This document shows positions 1 to 5,504 of a DNA stretch of 5,504 nucleotides, piece by piece. Source of the stretch: Alistipes sp. (lineage in GTDB: Bacteria; Bacteroidota; Bacteroidia; Bacteroidales; Rikenellaceae); contig JAFOXS010000102.1 of assembly GCA_017391665.1 (NCBI GenBank), forward strand, positions 1 to 5,504. Direction: 5' to 3'. Numbering within the stretch: position 1 is the first letter of the stretch; each line of letters begins with the position of its first letter. The notes beneath the pieces are model-generated. The model did not search any database and had not been told where the DNA came from. It worked only from the letters and a program-made list of their open reading frames with translations. Made by a program: the position numbers and the translations under genes.

Positions 1-9
1 AAATTCCTC

Positions 10-49
10 TTTGTGCGGTTGTTTTTCGCTTTGGGTTGTGTTTTTTTCG
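10..49. repeat. imperfect tandem direct repeat in the operon leader
   Basis: Two adjacent copies of about 20 nt can be aligned: 10-28 and 30-49. Both begin TTTG, carry a G/T-rich middle and end in TTTTTCG, with a one-base length difference. The TTTTTCG cores (22-28 and 43-49) lie exactly 21 nt apart, and the match extends to 11 positions with one mismatch (22-32 versus 43-53). LytTR-family regulators are known to bind pairs of short direct repeats about two helical turns apart, so the spacing would suit the regulator encoded just downstream. The sequence is strongly T-rich, so chance similarity is a real possibility, and the repeat is not a clear match to any LytTR consensus I know. Confidence 0.35.
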
Positions 50-66
50 TTTTAATAATGTAGTTG

Positions 67-97
67 TTTGTTACTTGACGAATTATTGTTTATTTTG
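67..97 (+). promoter_or_regulatory. candidate Bacteroidota-type promoter of the operon
   Basis: A TTTG at 67-70 is followed, after 20 nt, by TATTTTG at 91-97. This resembles the Bacteroides sigma factor pattern of TTTG near -33 and TAnnTTTG near -7 with a spacer of about 19-21 nt, although the -7 element is one base short. Transcription would start near 104, about 16 nt before the chosen ATG at 120. An alternative E. coli-like reading is TTGACG (75-80), a 17-nt spacer and CATAGT (98-103). No terminator or other gene is visible in 1-119, so this is the only place inside the window for the operon promoter, unless transcription enters from upstream. Confidence 0.35.
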
Positions 98-119
98 CAT
101 AGTGAAAAAATGTGTTATT

Positions 120-1127
120 ATGAACTCGTTGGATATAATTAAACAAAAGCCGTGGCTGGTAAGCCTTGTGTGTGCCCTATTCCTGCTATATCCTAATATA
201 GCATGGTTTCTGTGCGACATGAGTTTCGTTGATGCTGATGAGCACAACAACTTTATCATCTTCTTCTGCTTCCGCGCGTTGTATATATGGGGTATACTCT
301 ATCTCCTCATCGCGCTCAATATCCGTTTGCTGCATACGCTCAATTTCTTCAAGCGTGTGGCGATGAATATGGGTATTGCATTGGGAGCATTGGGCCTGTA
401 TCTTGCCGTTACGATGCTCACCCATTTTAATTATGACAACTTTGTCAGCATCGTAGTTTTTCAGTTTATCATCGCTGGTTTGCTCTCTACGATGCTCGGT
501 TATATCTATCTGCTCTACACCTCGCAGCGTGAAAAGGAGAAGCTTATCGAGCAACTTAAGATTGAGAGCCTGGAGAGCCGCTGCTCGGCTCTGATGAACC
601 ATATCAACCCCCATTTCTTTTTCAACGCTCTGAATGGTATTTCGGCGCTGGTTCGCAAGAATAATAATGAGAAGACTCTGGACTATGTGGACAAGCTGTC
701 CGACATCTTCCGCTACACCATTAAAAGCGACAGCAAGACACTCGTGACGCTCAACGAAGAGCTCACATATGTGGAGGCTTTCCGTCATGTGATGGAGGTG
801 CGTTTTGCCAACAAGTTCCAGATTGATGTGGATGTTAAGCAGGAGAGCCAAACCCTCCTCCTGCCCGTGCTCTCGCTATTACCCCTGCTGGAAAATGCCG
901 TTATACATAACACCATCGACAGCGAGCACCATCTATCGGTAAGCATTACGCTCAACGATAAGCAGGAGCTGGTGGTGTCAAATCCCATATTCCCCAAACT
1001 CACGCCTGCCGATACAAATGGCACTGGTTTGAAGAATCTGGAGAATCGCTTCCGCCTGCTGATGGGCAAAGAGATAAGAGTTAATAGCGACGGTAAATAT
1101 TTTACAGTATATCTACCCCTAAAATAG
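120..1127 (+). CDS. LytS/YehU-type sensor histidine kinase with four membrane segments
   Basis: This 335-residue membrane kinase should autophosphorylate and pass phosphate to the regulator encoded 5 nt downstream. Four hydrophobic segments are visible at about residues 12-31, 44-67, 80-101 and 109-133. The loops between them are very short, and the basic loop at 68-79 fits the positive-inside rule, so there is no extracytoplasmic sensor domain. A charged, probably helical linker (about 136-155) leads to the His_kinase motif INPHFFFNALN, with H165 the expected phosphoacceptor. The ATPase part shows an N-box LLENAVIHN (N259, H263) and a G-box NGTGLKNLENR (300-310). The usual DxGxG box is not recognisable, as in many Bacteroidota members of this family. 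The reading frame stays open back to an ATG at 36, but that would add an AT-rich-encoded, low-complexity stretch and run through the candidate promoter, so ATG 120 is preferred. The signal sensed is unknown. Confidence 0.9.
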   Translation: MNSLDIIKQKPWLVSLVCALFLLYPNIAWFLCDMSFVDADEHNNFIIFFCFRALYIWGILYLLIALNIRLLHTLNFFKRVAMNMGIALGALGLYLAVTMLTHFNYDNFVSIVVFQFIIAGLLSTMLGYIYLLYTSQREKEKLIEQLKIESLESRCSALMNHINPHFFFNALNGISALVRKNNNEKTLDYVDKLSDIFRYTIKSDSKTLVTLNEELTYVEAFRHVMEVRFANKFQIDVDVKQESQTLLLPVLSLLPLLENAVIHNTIDSEHHLSVSITLNDKQELVVSNPIFPKLTPADTNGTGLKNLENRFRLLMGKEIRVNSDGKYFTVYLPLK

Positions 1128-1132
1128 ATATC

Positions 1133-1894
1133 ATGAGAGTACTGATTGTAGAAGACGAAACTGCAGCATATGAGAATCTATGTGAGATGCTCCATTCGAT
1201 AGATTCATCAATTACTATACTCGCCAATACGGAGAGTATTCAGCAGACTGTGCGCTGGTTGAACGAAAATCCTCAACCCGACCTGATCTTCATGGATATA
1301 CACCTCTCTGATGGCTCGGCTTTCGCCATTTTCGAGATGATGACCATCGAGACACCTATCATCTTCACTACGGCATATGACCAGTATGCTATCGATGCAT
1401 TCAAGGTCAATAGTGTGGATTATCTGCTCAAGCCTGTCAAGTTGCACGAGTTGGTTGCCGCTTTGTCGAAGTTCCGCAAGCTATCGACTGAGAACCTCGC
1501 TCAATACATCGAACGCTTATCGCACCTTCGACCGGCTCGTAAGTACCGCGATAAGATGCTCATTACATATAAGGATAAAATAATACCCATAAATACCGCC
1601 GATATAGCATGTTTCTACAACACCGACCGCACGACACATGTAATAATGTTCAACGGTGATGTATATCAATATGCCACATCATTGGAGCAAATGATGCAAG
1701 CCCTCGATCCAGCGTTGTTTATGCGTGTGAACAAACAGTATATTCTCTCGCGCAACTGCATAGGCGAGATAACTGTATGGTTCAATGGCCGTTTGCGTAT
1801 ATCGACAAACGTGGATGTGCCCGAACAGATTTTTATTAGCAAGAACAGAGCCTCTGAATTTAAGTCATGGCTAATTAACGAGGAGGAGATCTAA
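1133..1894 (+). CDS. LytR/AlgR-type response regulator (REC-LytTR)
   Basis: This 253-residue protein should receive phosphate from the upstream kinase and bind DNA. The receiver domain spans about residues 1-118, with the acidic pair E7/D8, the phosphoacceptor D55 in IFMDIHLSDG, the switch threonines T79/T80 in FTTAYD, and K100 in LLKP. The LytTR DNA-binding domain covers about 138-245 and shows the typical FMRVNKQYILSRNCI run at 196-210. Length and architecture are normal for the family. The stop codon (1892-1894) abuts the ATG of the ferredoxin-like gene, so the regulator is very probably cotranscribed with the metabolic genes. Autoregulation of the operon is a natural inference but is not shown by the sequence. 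The leader repeat at 10-49 is the only candidate binding site I could point to. Confidence 0.93.
   Translation: MRVLIVEDETAAYENLCEMLHSIDSSITILANTESIQQTVRWLNENPQPDLIFMDIHLSDGSAFAIFEMMTIETPIIFTTAYDQYAIDAFKVNSVDYLLKPVKLHELVAALSKFRKLSTENLAQYIERLSHLRPARKYRDKMLITYKDKIIPINTADIACFYNTDRTTHVIMFNGDVYQYATSLEQMMQALDPALFMRVNKQYILSRNCIGEITVWFNGRLRISTNVDVPEQIFISKNRASEFKSWLINEEEI
1881..1888 (+). promoter_or_regulatory. strong Shine-Dalgarno-like sequence before the ferredoxin-like gene
   Basis: AGGAGGAG lies 6 nt upstream of the ATG at 1895, inside three consecutive Glu codons at the end of the regulator gene. Sequence and spacing are those of a textbook ribosome binding site. Bacteroidota generally make little use of Shine-Dalgarno pairing, and none of the other starts in this operon has a comparable purine run. 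It may therefore be a by-product of the Glu codons, or a rare true signal that sets the metabolic genes apart from the regulatory pair. Confidence 0.35.
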
Positions 1895-2596
1895 ATGACA
1901 AAGAAGATAACAATATGCGCATGCTCATCGCGTACTTTTATACCCTCAGTGGAGGTGGCCCGACTTCTGGTTGTGCTGCGTCGCGAAGGCTTCGAGGTTA
2001 CGCTTCATGCTGACCTATGTGAGGCGGCACAGCTGAAAAGCGACGAGTTGTGTAATGCCGATTGCGTTGTGGGCTGTTATAAGCGTGCTATGCAGGCACT
2101 TTACGATTCGGCAGAAAAGAGCGCACCAAAGCTCGTGGAGATACGCGAACATACGGCAGATTATGTGCTGGGTGAGTTGGGTGTAACCAATCGAGATGTC
2201 ACCGAGCAGGAGTACGAAGCGGCCTTGCAGGAGGTGCTGGCTCTGCCCAAAAAGGTGGCCGAGGATGCATGGTATCCCGTGCTGGAAAAGGATAAGTGCT
2301 TAAATTGTGGCAAGTGTCACGATTTCTGTCTTTTCGGTGTATATGATATCAAGGATAGTAAGGTGAGGGTTGTGGCACCCGAAAACTGCAAGAACAACTG
2401 CCCTGCCTGTGCCCGCATATGTCCCGCAGGGGCAATTATCTTCCCCAAATACGACAAGGCTCCCATCAACGGTGGCGAGCAGATGGAGGAGGGAACAATA
2501 AAGATTGATATGGAGGCAGTCTATGCCGACGCATTGCGTACCCGTCTGGCTCATCGACGTGCCAGCGTGATGCTACTTAAAGATAAGAAACAATGA
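1895..2596 (+). CDS. two-cluster 4Fe-4S ferredoxin-domain protein with a cysteine-rich N-terminal domain
   Basis: This 233-residue protein probably carries electrons in the cytoplasm; no signal peptide or membrane segment is seen. Residues 131-182 hold two ferredoxin motifs: C135-x2-C138-x2-C141-x3-C145 followed by a hydrophobic run, and C165-x3-C169-x2-C172-x3-C176-P. They should bind two 4Fe-4S clusters; the second has an extra residue between its first two cysteines. The first ~70 residues carry six more cysteines (C8, C10, C42, C53, C57, C61) in a pattern ICAC...DLC...CNADCVVGCYKRA. This loosely recalls the N-terminal cluster domain of heterodisulfide reductase subunit A, a resemblance by eye only. 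The gene starts directly after the regulator stop and overlaps the radical SAM gene by 4 nt (ATGA at 2593-2596). The best guess is an electron donor for that enzyme or for the DUF116 fusion. The exact partner is unknown. Confidence 0.85.
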   Translation: MTKKITICACSSRTFIPSVEVARLLVVLRREGFEVTLHADLCEAAQLKSDELCNADCVVGCYKRAMQALYDSAEKSAPKLVEIREHTADYVLGELGVTNRDVTEQEYEAALQEVLALPKKVAEDAWYPVLEKDKCLNCGKCHDFCLFGVYDIKDSKVRVVAPENCKNNCPACARICPAGAIIFPKYDKAPINGGEQMEEGTIKIDMEAVYADALRTRLAHRRASVMLLKDKKQ

Positions 2597-3810
2597 CACT
2601 AAAAGAGCTAGGCATACTAACCCGTACGGCACTGCGTATTGCAGCAGGTGCTACGCCCCGAGGCCTGTGGAAAATTATCTACAACTTCGGATGGCGCAAC
2701 ATACGCAACATGGCAGCCTTTGAGCGTCGTCAGGCCGAGGGCAAGCCCTTCTTTCCGGCCTTTGTGATGATTTCTGTCACCGAGACATGTAATTTGTCAT
2801 GCTCCGGATGCTGGGTGTCGGCCGGTGGTCGCAAGCAGCTTAGCGCCCAGCAGCTGGACGGTATTATCTGTGAGAGCAAGAAGCAGGGATCATACTTCTT
2901 TGGTATTCTGGGTGGTGAGCCGTTGATGTATAAGGGACTGTGGGATGTAATCGAGAAGCACTCGGATTGCTACTTCCAGCTCTTCACCAACGCAACGCTT
3001 CTCACAGATGAGATAGCACAGTGTATGCGTCGCCTGGGCAATGTCACACCCCTGATCAGCATCGAGGGTCTTCGAGAGGAGAGCGATGCCCGTCGTGGTC
3101 GTGACAATGTATATGAGCGTACCCTTGCAGGTCTGCGTGCATGTCGCAGGGCAAAGGTTATCTTCGGCGTGGCGGCAAGCATCGGACGCAGCAATTACGA
3201 TGAGTTGGTTACCCGTAAACATATCGAGGATATGGCGCGTGAGGGCGCAGCGTATCTGTGGTACTACATCTATCGCCCCGTGGGTAAGCATCCCATAGTG
3301 GAGAATGCCCTGAGCAAGGAGCAGATTCTGTCTTTAAGACGATTCCTTGTCGAGCAGCGCACCGATGCCCCACTATTTATCATCGATACATATTGGGACG
3401 ACAAGGGACGTGCCATGTGCCCCGCAGCTACGGGTATGAGCCACCACATCGCACCATCGGGAGCCGTTGAGTTCTGTCCGCCGTTGCAGATGGCGTGCGA
3501 TATGCTCAACAAGGATGCCTCGAATCTGACAGAGATATTTAACAACTCGGAGTTTCTTGCCTCGATGCGTCGTATGACGGCCGAGACCTCACGAGGCTGC
3601 ATCCTGCTGGAGAATCCGCAGAAGATGTTGCAATTTCTGGAGCAGTGGAAGGCCGTGGATACCACTTCGCGTGGCACGGTTAGAGATGAGTACGCCGCAA
3701 TGCAGGTTGTGGCAGGACACGATATGGCGGGTGAGGAGATCCCCGAGAAGAGCGGTATATACCGCATGTTGAAGAAACGCTATTTCTTTGGCTTTGGAGC
3801 CTACGGATAA
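2593..3810 (+). CDS. radical SAM enzyme with Twitch/SPASM-like C-terminal cysteines
   Basis: This 405-residue protein should cleave S-adenosylmethionine reductively to make a 5'-deoxyadenosyl radical. The radical SAM core begins at about residue 56 and has the cluster motif C66-x3-C70-x2-C73 (TCNLSCSGCW), then LGGEP at 106-110, the SAM-amine-binding GGE motif, and FTNATLLTDE at 131-140. In the C-terminal part C276-x13-G290-x4-C295 fits the known SPASM/Twitch signature CX9-15GX4C. C302 and C336 follow, giving four cysteines, enough for one auxiliary cluster rather than the two of a full SPASM domain. The extra N-terminal ~55 residues are basic and partly amphipathic (ALRIAAG, GLWKIIYNFGW), and could help membrane or lipid contact. 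The gene overlaps the ferredoxin-like gene by 4 nt and its stop abuts the DUF116-prenyl synthase start. Substrate unknown; a prenyl-derived lipid is inferred from context. A peptide-modifying role is less likely because no short precursor gene is seen here. Confidence 0.88.
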   Translation: MTLKELGILTRTALRIAAGATPRGLWKIIYNFGWRNIRNMAAFERRQAEGKPFFPAFVMISVTETCNLSCSGCWVSAGGRKQLSAQQLDGIICESKKQGSYFFGILGGEPLMYKGLWDVIEKHSDCYFQLFTNATLLTDEIAQCMRRLGNVTPLISIEGLREESDARRGRDNVYERTLAGLRACRRAKVIFGVAASIGRSNYDELVTRKHIEDMAREGAAYLWYYIYRPVGKHPIVENALSKEQILSLRRFLVEQRTDAPLFIIDTYWDDKGRAMCPAATGMSHHIAPSGAVEFCPPLQMACDMLNKDASNLTEIFNNSEFLASMRRMTAETSRGCILLENPQKMLQFLEQWKAVDTTSRGTVRDEYAAMQVVAGHDMAGEEIPEKSGIYRMLKKRYFFGFGAYG

Positions 3811-5358
3811 ATGGAGAAGAAGATATATCACATACCCTCTACGGAGGAACGCACCGAGTTGCGTCAGGCGATAAAGGATTTTGTTGCCCGAGGCTCATAT
3901 ACGCCTCCGCTGTCGATGCAACACCTCGACCGCATGGCTGTGGAGGTGCTGCGTGAGCAGGGCTTTGGCCCAGAGGCGAAGGAGTGGACAATGGTGGAGT
4001 TGCATAATCGCGTGTGGCTGAATGTAATTGCCGCTACGCCCTATGAGCGACGTATTCTCTTGTTGCCTAAATGTTTGAGCAACTCTGCAGCGTGTTGTGC
4101 CGAGATTGATGATATAGGACTTCTTTGCCACCGATGCGGCAACTGCCATATCCCTACGCTGGAGGATCGTGCTGCCGAGCTGGGCATAATGAGTATCGTA
4201 GCCGAGGGCTTCACCTCGGTAATGAATCTCATCAAGACGGGCGTTGTGGATGCCGTCATTGGCGTCAGTTGTCTGGACTCACTCGAGAAGGCATTCCCCC
4301 TGCTGGTGGATAACGCGGTGCCGGGTATTGCCATACCGCTCAACATGGCAGGTTGCAAGGATACAAACGTTGATACGGACTATGTGCTCGAACTGATGGA
4401 GGCACGCACTGATGAGCGTACAGTAATAAATTATAACGCAATTAAGGATACTGTAGCTGAGTGGTTCTCGCACGAGAATCTTGCAAAGTGTATGGTTCGT
4501 GGCTCGGACTCTTCGTCACGCATTGCACTCGACTGGCTCGCGGGAGATGGTAAGCGCTGGCGACCCTATATTTTTGCTGCGACATATGCAGCATTGAGCC
4601 GCTCGACAGAGTTTACGGATGAGCATCGACGTGTGGCCATTGCCATCGAGGCGTTCCACAAGGCTTCGCTCGCTCACGACGATATAGAGGATAACGATCA
4701 GAAACGCTACGGCAAACCTACGCTGCACGCCATGCATGGCACTTCGATCGCCATCAACGTGGGCGATATGTTGCTGGGTGAGGGTTATCGTATGATTGGC
4801 AGTTGCCATCGTGGCGATATGACGGCTGTTATTGCCGATGCCCACATTGCGCTGAGTCAGGGTCAGGGTATGGAACTGGAGTGGTGTGCAGCACCGCGAG
4901 CCATCACGCTGCACGAGGTGTTGGATATATTCCGACTGAAGACCTCCCCTGCATTTGAGGTGTCGTTGCTGTTAGCTCTGCTGTGCGCCAACGGCAACCC
5001 CGCACTGACGGCACCGCTGCGTGCTTACTCGTCGGCACTCGGCATAGCATATCAGTTGCGTGACGATGTGGAGGACTTCGACTCGGATGAGCCTATCGCT
5101 CTGCGACCCTCTTCGATCTTCGCTCTGCTGTGTGAGATGTGTCCCGATGAGGAGTTTGTAAGGATGATGATCGAAGCGGAAGATATAAAGACGCTGCTGC
5201 GAAGTGAGCCCCTCCGCCCTCTGCTTGATGAGGCTGTGGAGCGCACACGCGAGATGGCTGAGGAGTATCATCAGCGTGCGTTGGATATTTTGGAGGCTAT
5301 CGACGATACGGAGTTAAAGAGCCTGCTCTACCGACTCACGGCTAAAATATTGAAATAG
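3811..5358 (+). CDS. DUF116 - trans-polyprenyl diphosphate synthase fusion
   Basis: This single 515-residue reading frame carries two domains. Residues ~1-205 match DUF116, an uncharacterised family with conserved cysteines: LLLPKCLS (C88), C95/C96, CHRCGNC (C106, C109, C112), the GVSCLDSLEK segment (C154) and C182. The clustered cysteines suggest metal or Fe-S binding. Residues ~210-515 are a trans-isoprenyl diphosphate synthase: DGKRWRP (246-252) for IPP binding, the first aspartate-rich motif HDDIED (D290, D291, D294), KT at 377-378, and the second motif QLRDDVED (D418, D419, D422). All Mg-diphosphate-binding aspartates are present, so the synthase half should be active. Small residues A285 and S286 lie five and four positions before the first motif, a pattern associated with C20 or longer products, but chain length cannot be fixed from this. 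No stop or frameshift divides the halves. An internal ATG at 4492 is not needed to explain either domain. It directly follows the radical SAM stop. Confidence 0.9.
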   Translation: MEKKIYHIPSTEERTELRQAIKDFVARGSYTPPLSMQHLDRMAVEVLREQGFGPEAKEWTMVELHNRVWLNVIAATPYERRILLLPKCLSNSAACCAEIDDIGLLCHRCGNCHIPTLEDRAAELGIMSIVAEGFTSVMNLIKTGVVDAVIGVSCLDSLEKAFPLLVDNAVPGIAIPLNMAGCKDTNVDTDYVLELMEARTDERTVINYNAIKDTVAEWFSHENLAKCMVRGSDSSSRIALDWLAGDGKRWRPYIFAATYAALSRSTEFTDEHRRVAIAIEAFHKASLAHDDIEDNDQKRYGKPTLHAMHGTSIAINVGDMLLGEGYRMIGSCHRGDMTAVIADAHIALSQGQGMELEWCAAPRAITLHEVLDIFRLKTSPAFEVSLLLALLCANGNPALTAPLRAYSSALGIAYQLRDDVEDFDSDEPIALRPSSIFALLCEMCPDEEFVRMMIEAEDIKTLLRSEPLRPLLDEAVERTREMAEEYHQRALDILEAIDDTELKSLLYRLTAKILK

Positions 5359-5361
5359 ACC

Positions 5362-5504
5362 ATGCGAGATACGATATCCATACTTATGCTTCGCACTCTG
5401 CAACGTGCCACAGCATCGCTTGGCAACGAGGCGTTGGCTTTGATGCGCCAATTTGTTCAGGAGCGCATGACCGCCAACGGTGTGTTTGTGGATCGGAGTG
5501 GTAA
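5362..5504 (+). CDS. start of a prenyltransferase/terpene-cyclase-like protein (partial, runs off the window)
   Basis: An open frame starts at ATG 5362, 3 nt after the stop of the fusion gene, and remains open for 47 codons to the window end. The peptide has a helical, hydrophobic start (MRDTISILMLRTLQRA) and ends in FVQERMTANGVFVDRSG. A helix followed by G-x-F-x-D-R-x-G recalls the first repeat of prenyltransferase beta-subunit and squalene-cyclase-like alpha/alpha barrels, where such a run often precedes a D-x-Y-Y-T segment. That diagnostic segment would lie beyond the window, so the assignment is tentative. A second in-frame ATG at 5386 is an alternative start. The close spacing supports membership in the operon. 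Confidence 0.55.
   Translation, partial: MRDTISILMLRTLQRATASLGNEALALMRQFVQERMTANGVFVDRSG

Noticed and set aside
36..119. N-terminal extension of the kinase from ATG 36
   Set aside because: It is encoded by the AT-rich leader, overlaps the candidate promoter, and would add an odd Cys/Phe/Val-rich segment with no counterpart expected in the family. ATG 120 gives a normal N-terminus.
186..851. Long minus-strand open frame (221 codons) opposite the kinase gene
   Set aside because: The + strand has clear kinase motifs throughout. The antisense translation is rich in His/Gln/Ile without recognisable domains and is a shadow frame.
1128..1132. Terminator or separate promoter between the kinase and regulator, or at later junctions
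   Set aside because: All junctions are -4 to +5 nt with no room for a hairpin-plus-T-tract or a promoter, apart from elements inside coding sequence that I could not support.
3418..3603. Full SPASM domain with two auxiliary clusters in the radical SAM protein
   Set aside because: Only four cysteines (C276, C295, C302, C336) are present and the CX2CX5CX3C segment is missing, so a Twitch-like single-cluster reading is preferred.
3270..3767. Minus-strand open frame of 165 codons opposite the radical SAM gene
   Set aside because: Low-complexity Ser/Arg-rich translation, no domain, fully inside a well-supported gene.
2593..3810. Assignment of the radical SAM protein as HpnH (adenosylhopane synthase) or tetraether synthase
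   Set aside because: The isoprenoid context makes these tempting, but I see only generic radical SAM motifs and no family-specific signature, so no gene symbol is given.
3811..4491. DUF116 as a separate gene from the prenyl synthase, with a second start at ATG 4492
   Set aside because: There is no stop codon between the domains, and a start at 4492 would give the synthase only about 20 residues before its GKRWRP motif. One fused protein is simpler.

Overview
The window looks like a chromosomal stretch from an anaerobic member of the Bacteroidales (Bacteroidota). Three things point there: a LytS/LytR-type two-component pair of the style common in that order, very tight gene packing with mostly no Shine-Dalgarno sequences, and an AT-rich leader with a TTTG / TAxTTTG promoter-like pair. 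The lineage is inferred from style, not from a marker gene. All supported genes are on the + strand. They form one convincing operon of six genes with junctions of +5, 0, -4, 0 and +3 nt, and no terminator-like structure between them.

Layout. Positions 1-119 are a T-rich leader holding a candidate promoter and an imperfect tandem repeat of about 20 nt. 120-1127 encodes a membrane sensor kinase with four transmembrane segments and almost no extracytoplasmic domain. 1133-1894 encodes its LytTR response regulator. 1895-2596 encodes a cysteine-rich protein with two 4Fe-4S ferredoxin motifs. 2593-3810 encodes a radical SAM enzyme with a Twitch-like C-terminal cysteine set. 3811-5358 encodes a single-chain fusion of a DUF116 domain and a trans-prenyl diphosphate synthase. 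5362-5504 is the start of a further gene, cut off by the window end, whose N-terminus resembles the beginning of a prenyltransferase/terpene-cyclase-like (alpha/alpha barrel) protein.

How the genes may work together (inference). The synthase half of the fusion should condense isopentenyl diphosphate with an allylic diphosphate into a polyprenyl diphosphate. The radical SAM enzyme, supplied with electrons by the adjacent ferredoxin-like protein, could modify this product or something derived from it. The downstream prenyltransferase/cyclase-like protein could transfer or cyclise it. DUF116 is an uncharacterised cysteine-rich domain, and its fusion to the synthase suggests a redox or metal-dependent step tied to prenyl synthesis. 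A kinase with no real periplasmic sensor domain at the head of the operon would fit sensing of the membrane or a lipid-soluble compound. Together this looks like a regulated anaerobic isoprenoid pathway whose product I cannot name, and it is the main item of interest here.
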